From JAWXCH01 sp034440595 (GTDB lineage Bacteria > Planctomycetota > Planctomycetia > Pirellulales > JALHPA01): 6,373 nucleotides of DNA. The stretch covers positions 1 through 6,373 of the forward strand of contig JAWXCH010000428.1 of the NCBI GenBank assembly GCA_034440595.1. Reading direction: 5' to 3'. Below, one piece after another: positions 1 through 6,178 of the stretch (its first letter is position 1; every line of letters begins with the position of its first letter). The position numbers were made by a program, and so were the translations under genes. Below the pieces are notes generated by a model. The model was not told the DNA's origin and made no database searches. It was given only the letters and a program-made list of their open reading frames with translations.

Positions 1-1095
1 TCGTTTGCATTCTACGACCATATGGTCGTGTTTGATCACATCACCAAGACAATCACCGTGGTCGCGATGGCGCATGTCGATCCGGCAACAATTGGCCAGA
101 AAAAGAACTCATCCGGCAGTCGGGAGACACTTCTCAAGACCGCGTACGCCGATGCCCAAAGACGCGTGGACGAAATCGTCAAACAGCTTTCACGTCCGGT
201 GACGGCCTTGCCGCCGGTGGACATCGACACCACGGGCGACCCTGGCATGGCGGTTCATTCGAACTTTCAGCAAGAAGAATTTGAGGGGGCCGTTCGCAAC
301 TGTGTCGAGTACATCCGTGCCGGGGATATTTTTCAGGTCGTCATTAGCCAGCGGATGGAATGCCAGATCCAGTCGTCACCGTTTGAAATCTACCGGACGC
401 TGCGGATCGTGAATCCCAGCCCGTTCATGTTCTATTTGCGAACCCCCAGCGTCACGCTGGTAGGAAGTTCGCCAGAGGTGATGGTCCGCGTCGTCGACGG
501 TCAAATTACCGTGAGACCTTTGGCTGGCACGCGAAAGCGAGGCACGTCGGAAGCCGACGATAAGCGTCTGGCGACGGAACTGTTGGCCGATCCCAAGGAG
601 CGCGCCGAGCATGTGATGCTAGTCGATCTGGGCCGGAACGATGTCGGCCGAGTAGCCCGGTTTCGCAGTGTTGAATTGACGGATGTCATGACGATCGAGC
701 GTTATAGCCATGTAATGCACATTACAAGCAACGTGACCGGCCAATTGGCCGAGGGGAAAGACTGCTTTGACGCGCTGAAGGCCTGCCTGCCGGCGGGCAC
801 GGTATCCGGCGCGCCCAAGGTCCGAGCCATGCAGATCATCGATGAACTGGAACCGCACCGCCGCGGGCCATATGCTGGTGCCGTTGGCTATATCGACTAT
901 GCTGGAAACATGGACACCTGTATTGCACTACGGACGATCGTTGTGCAAGGGGATCGTGCCTACGTCCAAGCAGGAGCCGGAATTGTCGCTGATAGCGATC
1001 CGCATGAGGAGTATCAGGAGACGCTGAACAAAGCACGTGGACTGCTCAAGGCGATCGGCATCACCGAACAACGGACCAAACGCCAGCACAAATAA
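1..1095 (+). CDS. trpE: Anthranilate synthase component I, 5'-truncated by window edge
   Basis: TrpE converts chorismate, with ammonia supplied by the TrpG glutaminase, to anthranilate, the first committed step of cytoplasmic tryptophan synthesis. The frame is open from base 1, so 364 C-terminal residues are visible. Family members are about 500 residues, so roughly the first 140, including the usual tryptophan feedback-binding region, lie outside. Visible chorismate-binding motifs, counted from base 1, are RPLAGTRKRG (172-181), EHVMLVDLGRNDVGR (about 203-217), PAGTVSGAPKVRAM (264-277), RRGPYAGAVGY (287-297) and AGAGIVADSDP (324-334). The alanine in RPLAGT stands where aminodeoxychorismate synthases (PabB) usually have a catalytic lysine, and PAGTVSGAPK is typical of TrpE rather than PabB. 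Both favour TrpE. No trpG or other trp gene follows: the next gene is an unrelated SMP-30 protein after a 111-base spacer. No clear terminator is seen after the TAA stop. The family call is firm; the TrpE/PabB distinction is slightly less so. Confidence 0.95.
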   Translation, partial: SFAFYDHMVVFDHITKTITVVAMAHVDPATIGQKKNSSGSRETLLKTAYADAQRRVDEIVKQLSRPVTALPPVDIDTTGDPGMAVHSNFQQEEFEGAVRNCVEYIRAGDIFQVVISQRMECQIQSSPFEIYRTLRIVNPSPFMFYLRTPSVTLVGSSPEVMVRVVDGQITVRPLAGTRKRGTSEADDKRLATELLADPKERAEHVMLVDLGRNDVGRVARFRSVELTDVMTIERYSHVMHITSNVTGQLAEGKDCFDALKACLPAGTVSGAPKVRAMQIIDELEPHRRGPYAGAVGYIDYAGNMDTCIALRTIVVQGDRAYVQAGAGIVADSDPHEEYQETLNKARGLLKAIGITEQRTKRQHK

Positions 1096-1105
1096 GTGCA
1101 AATCC

Positions 1106-1173
1106 GAAACCGTTACTATGGCTATGTGCCAGTTGGAACGTGAGAATAAGCGGATAGGCCTAAAGTTACATTT
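1106..1173 (+). promoter_or_regulatory. Two-box intergenic element, copy 1 (upstream of SMP-30 gene)
   Basis: Box A is GAAACCGTTAC at 1106-1116. Box B is CTAAAGTTACATTT at 1160-1173. Both recur with identical spacing at 2363-2430. The GTTAC cores lie at 1112-1116 and 1165-1169, 53 bases apart, about five helical turns, so two bound proteins would face the same side of the DNA. The 43 bases between boxes are largely unlike those of copy 2. They contain the small palindrome CCAGTTGG (1129-1136) and TAGGCCTA (1155-1162, overlapping box B). The element ends 33 bases before the ATG at 1207. I cannot assign a known regulator or sigma factor. A promoter, operator pair or mRNA leader would all fit. 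The repetition is seen directly; the regulatory role is inferred. Confidence 0.5.
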
Positions 1174-1206
1174 CCTCTGATTGCCAACTGAATCGGGAAT
1201 TTACCA

Positions 1207-2340
1207 ATGGTGAATCTCAAAATGATCTTTCGCAAACTGTCGCAACGATGCGCGATCCTGTTCGTTGTATTTGCTACCAGCATTGCATGGATGTCTGCCG
1301 GCAGGCTAGGGCAGGCGGCGCAGCCGGCCAACGAGGGTAATGAAATCGTTTACTCTTCATTCGGAGCGATCGAGAGACTCGACCCGGCGATTGATAAGTT
1401 AATTCCAGCCGGTGCAAAGATTGAAAAACTCGCTGCCGGGTTTGACTGGTCGGAAGGCCCGGTCTGGGTTCGCATTCCGTTGCCTGGAGCGGAAGTTGTG
1501 AACCCAAAGCACCCTGATCCGCGGCAAGGGTATCTGCTATTCTCCGACATTCCCCCTAATCGAATCATGAAGTGGGCACCCACTCTCAAGAGCGCGGTCA
1601 TTTTTATGGAACCGGCGGGCTACAGTGGAACGACCGAGCGTGGCGGCGAACCGGGGACCAACGGGCTGACTATCGACCGCGAGTCGCACCTAGTTATGTG
1701 CGACCACGGAGACCGGCAAATTGCCCGGCTGGAAAAAGATGGCAAGAAGCGGAGCCTGGTCAAAGAATATCAAGGTAAGCGACTGAATAGCCCGAACGAT
1801 CTTTGTTATCACTCGAACGGCGACTTGTACTTTACCGATCCGCCGTATGGCTTGGTGAAGGGATGGGATGATCCGGCGCGCGAACTGGACTTCTGCGGCG
1901 TCTATCGCTTGTCACCCACCGGCGAAGTGACCTTGTTGACCAAGGAGCTAGCGCGGCCAAACGGGATCTGTCTATCGCCAGACGAGACGTCATTGTACGT
2001 GGCGCAGAGTGACCCCGCCAAAGCAGTGTTGATGGCGTACCAATTGCAGAAGGATGGCAAGCTTGGCGAAGGCAAGGTGCTTTTCGATGCGACTCCGCTA
2101 GTCAAGGCCGGCAAGAAAGGTCTGCCTGACGGATTGAAAGTGGATAAGGATGGAAACATCTTTTTGACCGGGCCAGGGGGAGTGCTCATTCTTGATCCGG
2201 CGGGCAAGCACTTGGGAACGATTGCCACCGGCGAGGCAACGGCTAATGTCGCCTGGGGAGACGATGGCTCGACCCTGTATATCACTGCTGATATGTACCT
2301 GGCGCGAGTCAAGACAAGCACGCGCGGAGCAGGCTGGTAG
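1207..2340 (+). CDS. Exported SMP-30/gluconolactonase/LRE-family protein
   Basis: This is a 377-residue six-bladed beta-propeller protein of the SMP-30/gluconolactonase/luciferin-regenerating family, whose members are metal-dependent lactonases. The likely activity is hydrolysis of a sugar lactone outside the cytoplasm; the substrate cannot be read from sequence. The N-terminus looks like a signal peptide: basic RKLSQR (9-14), a hydrophobic stretch of about residues 15-30, and a possible cleavage site after QAA (36-38). Family metal and active-site positions are present: Glu83 in SEGPVW, Asn197 in NSPND, Asn252 in RPNGI and Asp308 in LPDGL. Propeller motifs TNGLTID (151-157), YFTDPPYGL (208-216) and FLTGPGGVLILDP (319-331) are typical. 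The length suits an exported family member. The ATG at 1207 has GGGA at 1195-1198 as a weak ribosome site. An in-frame ATG at 1222 would still keep most of the signal peptide. A two-box element shared with the next gene lies just upstream. Family is confident; specific enzyme name is not. Confidence 0.9.
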   Translation: MVNLKMIFRKLSQRCAILFVVFATSIAWMSAGRLGQAAQPANEGNEIVYSSFGAIERLDPAIDKLIPAGAKIEKLAAGFDWSEGPVWVRIPLPGAEVVNPKHPDPRQGYLLFSDIPPNRIMKWAPTLKSAVIFMEPAGYSGTTERGGEPGTNGLTIDRESHLVMCDHGDRQIARLEKDGKKRSLVKEYQGKRLNSPNDLCYHSNGDLYFTDPPYGLVKGWDDPARELDFCGVYRLSPTGEVTLLTKELARPNGICLSPDETSLYVAQSDPAKAVLMAYQLQKDGKLGEGKVLFDATPLVKAGKKGLPDGLKVDKDGNIFLTGPGGVLILDPAGKHLGTIATGEATANVAWGDDGSTLYITADMYLARVKTSTRGAGW

Positions 2341-2362
2341 CAGAATAGTGATTTCACGGCCA

Positions 2363-2430
2363 GAAACCGTTACACTTAGGTTATCGGACTGGTCCGGCGT
2401 GCCGCGTACTTCTACACTAATGTTACCTTT
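2363..2430 (+). promoter_or_regulatory. Two-box intergenic element, copy 2 (upstream of lipoprotein gene)
   Basis: Box A is GAAACCGTTAC at 2363-2373, an exact match to 1106-1116. Box B is CTAATGTTACCTTT at 2417-2430, matching 12 of 14 bases of 1160-1173. Both boxes are displaced by exactly 1257 bases from copy 1, so the internal spacing is conserved while the 43 bases between them have mostly diverged. Between the boxes lies the near-palindrome CGGACTGGTCCG (2385-2396), with its centre within about one base of the CCAGTTGG palindrome of copy 1 after alignment. The element ends 59 bases before the preferred ATG at 2490. No convincing sigma-70 -35/-10 pair is visible. Function is inferred only from the conserved repetition. 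Confidence 0.5.
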
Positions 2431-2477
2431 ATGACCTTGTGGCAATCTCTTTCCTCGGGCAACTCGCGCCAAATCGC

Positions 2478-2485
2478 GGGGTAGG
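2478..2485 (+). promoter_or_regulatory. Probable ribosome binding site deciding the lipoprotein start
   Basis: The purine-rich GGGGTAGG sits 4 to 8 bases before the ATG at 2490. The alternative GTG at 2439 lacks such a site and would add 17 residues that fit no signal-peptide pattern. The flanking AATCGCGGG followed by ATGG also resembles the AATCGGG and ATGG before the SMP-30 start at 1207. It is a weak Shine-Dalgarno match, so an ATG at 2502 remains possible. Confidence 0.45.
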
Positions 2486-2489
2486 CAAA

Positions 2490-5069
2490 ATGGTATGTCG
2501 CATGGTCACCTCTCTGCACCGCCCAGATCGACCGGGGAGTCAACCGCTCATTTGGCTCTGGATCCTATTTCTTACGTTCGCCGGTGTCGGCTTGTCTGGA
2601 TGCAGCGGATGCTGGTCCGAAGACCCTCAAACTGCTGCCGAACGTGAAAAGCAGGAGGAAGAGGAAGCTAAAAAGAAGGACAAAAAAGGGAAGCCGAAGC
2701 CTCCGTTTGAACCGGTCAAGTTCACGGTTTTACCTCAAGGGAGCGCAGTGAAGGGCAGGCCTCGCTTTGTTAAGCCGGGCCATTGGAATGTACTTTCCGA
2801 GGAAATGCAGTCCAACTATGAAAACTACGTTGGCGAACTGAGTACGGTCTATAAGCCAGGCCAGGGAGGTGCCCCAATTCCAATCGCGCGCACTCCGTTT
2901 GCGATTTCTTCCACTCGGCCAGCACCTCTGGCGAAGTCAACTCCGAAGGTTTTCGACATCACCACTTACGTACCGCTGGGCGCGGTGAACCTCCGAGTTG
3001 ATTCCGAGTTGAGCGAACAGAATGGAGGGGGAGAGATACTGAAAGTGACCGAGTTTGCCACGGCAATGCAATCGCATCAGTATTACTTCGCCGTGCTGGC
3101 CTCGCAGCCGCAACGTTACAAGCGTTTGGAAATGCTGGATGCTGTTCGCGCCCCAGGGTTGGAAGGTTATCTGAATCACTATCAAGTGGCATTTTCCATT
3201 GCCAACAAGCGGGTGACACTCCCTGCTCAGAGCCTGGCCTGGACCAGCATTTCGCACGTGCTTTGGGATGGTGTCGATCCATCGATGCTGGATATTGAAC
3301 AGCAGAATGCGATGCTCGACTGGATTCATTGGGGAGGAGAGCTGATTATCAGCGGCCCCGACACACTCGAGAAGTTAAAGGGAAGCTTTTTAGATCCAAG
3401 CGCCGACCGGTCCTACTTGCCTGCGTTGCCCGGCAGTGGTACTCCAACACTGTCTATTACTGAAGTCGCTGAGCTGGGAGGCCTTTGGCTAGATCCTGAG
3501 AAGAAAACGAAAGCGAAGAATCCTCACTTAGTCGCCCGGTCTGACTGGCCAACGGTCGAATTGATCAAGCATCCCAAGGCACAGTTTGTTCTGGATACCA
3601 AAGAACAGGTGGTAGAGCGATCGGTTGGTCGAGGTCGAATACTCGTGACGTCGTTTCGAATTGGACAGTCCGACCTGATGAACTGGTCCGGATTTGACAG
3701 TTTCTTCAATGCCGTGCTACTGCGCAAACCTGGTAGAGAGTTCTTGCCGACCGGGTTCAATTCTGCCTGGGCCAGGTACAAAGACCAGGCATTGCATGCC
3801 AGAAACTATCTCCTTGATCCGCGATATATCACCTCCCTGCGATACTTCAGCCGCGATGCGGGGGACAAAGGTCAGTTCTCGCCAGATGGACCATTGCACG
3901 AACCGCTAAATAGCTCAATTGATCCAGAACAACAGACGACGCCAGTCGATCAATCAGACCCAGGCTTTACCATCAACGACGCAACCACACAATCAGGCAT
4001 GGCTGGTTGGAATGACTTAAAAGGGGTGCCGAACGTCGCGCGCGATGCACTGCGAAAAGCTGCGGGAATTACCATTCCTGACTCGACGTTTGTTTTATTC
4101 GTTCTGACGATCTATTTGATCGTTCTTGTCCCATTGAATTGGGGGATTTTTCGTGTCCTCGGACATGTCGAATGGGCCTGGTTTGCATCTCCGATCATAG
4201 CAATTGCTGGCGGGATGGCGGTCGTGAAATTGGCCGAACTGGATATTGGCTTTGTGCGATCGCAGACGGAAGTCACGTTTTTGGAAATGCAAGGGGATTA
4301 TCCGCGCGGGCATCTAAGCCGCTACACGGCTCTCTATTCCTCGTTGAATACGAGCTATGACCTGCAATTGGCCGATGCCAACGGGGTGGCGTTGCCCTTT
4401 CCGACAGACTCTAATTTTACGCGACTGATCGGACAACGAATCAACGACGTGTACTACGATCGACAGGGGGACAAGACCGTGCTCCGCGGCTTCACGGTGG
4501 ACTCCAACTCGACCGGCATGGTCCATAGCGAAGAAATGGTCGACATGCAGGGACCGATCCGATTGGTTGAGAAACCGGGACGGACCGAGGTTTTCAACAA
4601 GACAAAGTATCCGCTTTCGGCAGCCGGCCTGATTCGCAAAACAGACGAAGGTAAGATCGAGGTAGCGTACGTTGGAGATTTAGGCCCAGGTGCTGGATCC
4701 GTGGTACATTGGATCCCTGATCCGGGCGGGGACAGCAAAATCACGCAGTGGGAATTGCGACGACCGGCTGAGTTTGAAGGTGTTCATATGGGAGGGTTTT
4801 ATCGTCTTGCTCAACAGACGGCAGGACTTGCCACTGGCGAAGTCCGACTGATTGCCACGATCGATCAGTCAATCGCTCCAATGACGATCACACCAGAGGC
4901 GGCGCAAAGTTCGCAGTCGCCAGTCTTCTTGATTGCAAATTTGCGAGCCGCAGCGCTTCCAGAGCCACAACTGGACAAGAATTGCAAAGCGGACGTTCCA
5001 GGGATTCAGGACGACAGAGTGGATGAGTTGGAACCAGAAGAGGAAATGGAAGAGGAAGAGAAACCCTAA
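2490..5069 (+). CDS. Large lipoprotein with two membrane helices, putative ABC-2 transport accessory component
   Basis: The protein is 859 residues from the ATG at 2490. Alternatives are GTG 2439 and ATG 2502. An N-terminal hydrophobic stretch ends in the lipobox LSGC, with the lipidated cysteine at 38, so the N-terminus should be anchored outside the cytoplasm. A highly charged Glu/Lys linker follows (about 45-73). The region around WIHWGGELIISGP (278-290) and SVGRGRILVTSFRIG (378-392) resembles the flavodoxin/glutaminase-like domain found in accessory proteins of ABC-2 and GldG-like systems. Two helices follow, about 534-554 (FVLFVLTIYLIVLVPLNWGI) and 562-582, joined by a short loop RVLGHVEW that would face the cytoplasm. 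A C-terminal domain, probably beta-rich and extracytoplasmic, precedes an acidic tail (844-858). It overlaps the ATPase gene by one base, which argues for a joint complex. Two helices are too few for an ABC-2 permease. Gene and lipoprotein calls are firm; the function is inferred from context and weak family resemblance. Confidence 0.85.
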   Translation: MVCRMVTSLHRPDRPGSQPLIWLWILFLTFAGVGLSGCSGCWSEDPQTAAEREKQEEEEAKKKDKKGKPKPPFEPVKFTVLPQGSAVKGRPRFVKPGHWNVLSEEMQSNYENYVGELSTVYKPGQGGAPIPIARTPFAISSTRPAPLAKSTPKVFDITTYVPLGAVNLRVDSELSEQNGGGEILKVTEFATAMQSHQYYFAVLASQPQRYKRLEMLDAVRAPGLEGYLNHYQVAFSIANKRVTLPAQSLAWTSISHVLWDGVDPSMLDIEQQNAMLDWIHWGGELIISGPDTLEKLKGSFLDPSADRSYLPALPGSGTPTLSITEVAELGGLWLDPEKKTKAKNPHLVARSDWPTVELIKHPKAQFVLDTKEQVVERSVGRGRILVTSFRIGQSDLMNWSGFDSFFNAVLLRKPGREFLPTGFNSAWARYKDQALHARNYLLDPRYITSLRYFSRDAGDKGQFSPDGPLHEPLNSSIDPEQQTTPVDQSDPGFTINDATTQSGMAGWNDLKGVPNVARDALRKAAGITIPDSTFVLFVLTIYLIVLVPLNWGIFRVLGHVEWAWFASPIIAIAGGMAVVKLAELDIGFVRSQTEVTFLEMQGDYPRGHLSRYTALYSSLNTSYDLQLADANGVALPFPTDSNFTRLIGQRINDVYYDRQGDKTVLRGFTVDSNSTGMVHSEEMVDMQGPIRLVEKPGRTEVFNKTKYPLSAAGLIRKTDEGKIEVAYVGDLGPGAGSVVHWIPDPGGDSKITQWELRRPAEFEGVHMGGFYRLAQQTAGLATGEVRLIATIDQSIAPMTITPEAAQSSQSPVFLIANLRAAALPEPQLDKNCKADVPGIQDDRVDELEPEEEMEEEEKP
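5053..5060 (+). promoter_or_regulatory. Purine-rich ribosome binding site inside the lipoprotein gene
   Basis: AGGAAGAG lies 8 to 15 bases before the ATG at 5069, within codons for the Glu-rich tail of the lipoprotein. The stop TAA (5067-5069) and the ATG (5069-5071) share one A, so terminating ribosomes could restart directly. This supports the long start for the ATPase over the in-frame ATG at 5219, whose only nearby purine tract (GAGG, 5213-5216) is just two bases away. Confidence 0.5.
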
Positions 5070-6145
5070 TGCCAGACTCACCGCTCCACCAGAACCCGCC
5101 TAGGGCGACAGCAGTCAACGATTCGCAGGGAATCGCCGACTCGCTACAAACTGAGGCACCGGCACCAATCGACGGCGCTGAGATCCCGGTCGCCGAAGCC
5201 CAGGCACCCCCTGAGGCAATGATCGAACTGATCGACTTTGGCAAACGGTATGGCGAATTTACCGCAGTCGATCGAATCAGCCTGAGAATTCCCGCCGGGG
5301 AGATGTACGGCTTCATCGGCCCAAACGGTGCCGGCAAAAGTACCACGATTCGCTTTCTGGCAACTTTGCTCAAGGCCTCACACGGCGAAGGGATTGTCGC
5401 CGGGCACAGTGTGACCAAGGATCCACTGGGCGTAAGACGCTCGGTTGGATACATGCCGGACAATTTTGGCGTTTACGACGGGATGCGCGTCTGGGAATTC
5501 CTCGATTTTTTCGCGGTCGCTTATCAGATCCCGCGATCCAAACGAAAGCAGGTTATCGGCGATGTGCTCGAACTGCTGGACCTGACTCACAAGCGCGATG
5601 ATTTTGTTAACGGTCTGTCGCGCGGCATGAAGCAGCGTCTCTGTCTGGCAAAGACACTGGTGCATGATCCACCACTATTGATTCTGGACGAACCGTCGAG
5701 CGGGCTGGATCCACGTGCGCGAATGGAATTCAAAGCACTGATGAAAGAGCTGCGGCGGATGGGAAAGACCATCTTGATCTCCAGCCATATTCTCAGTGAG
5801 CTGGCCGACTGCTGTACCTCGATCGGGATTATCGAGCGTGGTCAGATGCTGATGCACGGCCCGATCGATCATGTGTACCGGCGGATTCGTCGGAACCGGC
5901 TGATTGAAATCAAAGTTCTGGCTCGCCTGGAAACCGCACTGAGTGTGATTCGGTCGCAGCCGGGAGTGCGCGATGTTCAGGTCGATGACCACCGGATCGT
6001 TGTTGATCTGGATGGAGACGATCTAGCGGTGGCCAATTTGTTGGACGAACTGGCTAATCAGAAAGTGCGGATGCGCAGCTTTGCGGATAAGGATCCCACG
6101 CTGGAAGATGTGTTTATGTTGGTGACCAAGGGGCTGGTCTCGTAG
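5069..6145 (+). CDS. ABC transporter ATP-binding protein (ABC-2 type export family)
   Basis: This 358-residue protein is the cytoplasmic ATPase that would drive a membrane permease. All core motifs are present: Walker A GPNGAGKST (84-92), signature LSRGMKQR (183-190), Walker B LLILDEPSSGLDP (203-215) with Asp207 and Glu208, and the switch histidine 240 in SSHIL. The usual Q-loop glutamine is replaced by Asp131 in GYMPDNFGVYDGM, a variant I recall from one subgroup of ABC-2 ATPases. After the nucleotide-binding domain, residues about 278-352 look like the DUF4162-type C-terminal domain common in this family, ending in PTLEDVFM. An unusual feature is the first 50 residues, rich in Pro, Ala and acidic residues and probably disordered; the conserved domain begins at Met51 (MIELIDFGKRYG). 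The gene starts on the last base of the lipoprotein stop codon, so the two are probably co-translated. No permease gene follows; the next gene is convergent. Substrate unknown. Confidence 0.95.
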   Translation: MPDSPLHQNPPRATAVNDSQGIADSLQTEAPAPIDGAEIPVAEAQAPPEAMIELIDFGKRYGEFTAVDRISLRIPAGEMYGFIGPNGAGKSTTIRFLATLLKASHGEGIVAGHSVTKDPLGVRRSVGYMPDNFGVYDGMRVWEFLDFFAVAYQIPRSKRKQVIGDVLELLDLTHKRDDFVNGLSRGMKQRLCLAKTLVHDPPLLILDEPSSGLDPRARMEFKALMKELRRMGKTILISSHILSELADCCTSIGIIERGQMLMHGPIDHVYRRIRRNRLIEIKVLARLETALSVIRSQPGVRDVQVDDHRIVVDLDGDDLAVANLLDELANQKVRMRSFADKDPTLEDVFMLVTKGLVS

Positions 6146-6167
6146 CAGCCGACTATGGAACGGCTGC
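6145..6167 (+). terminator. Candidate hairpin between convergent genes
   Basis: GCAGCCG (6145-6151) and CGGCTGC (6161-6167) form a perfect 7-bp GC-rich stem with a 9-base loop, beginning at the last base of the ATPase stop codon. There is no T-run after it on the + strand, and none on the - strand side, so it is not a classic intrinsic terminator. Its position in the 33-base gap between converging genes makes a role at the transcript ends plausible. Confidence 0.35.
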
Positions 6168-6178
6168 GTAGCTATCCA

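Noticed and set aside
1096..1206. An intrinsic terminator for trpE
   Set aside because: No GC-rich stem followed by a T-run is present. The inverted pair at 1130-1136 and 1184-1190 encloses 47 bases and is a poor terminator.
1902..2357. A 151-codon open frame on the - strand opposite the SMP-30 gene
   Set aside because: It is antisense to conserved propeller motifs, is rich in Ser/Pro as expected from the complement, and has no family resemblance.
2348..2357. GTGATTTCAC as a terminator or operator after the SMP-30 stop
   Set aside because: Its arms are only four bases around a two-base loop and no T-run follows, which is within chance expectation.
2431..2484. A 17-residue ORF starting ATG 2431 and ending five bases before the lipoprotein ATG, considered as a leader peptide
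   Set aside because: No ribosome site precedes it, it has no run of regulatory codons, and no alternative hairpins are evident. Its position right after box B is suggestive but not enough.
2439..2489. GTG at 2439 as the lipoprotein start
   Set aside because: It would begin only nine bases after box B, lacks a ribosome site, and adds residues that lengthen the signal peptide unhelpfully. The ATG at 2490 fits the leader similarity better.
4888..5463. A 191-codon open frame on the - strand across the lipoprotein-ATPase junction
   Set aside because: It lies wholly opposite two well-supported genes with conserved motifs, and its product shows no recognisable domain. It is best explained as a by-product of codon bias on the + strand.
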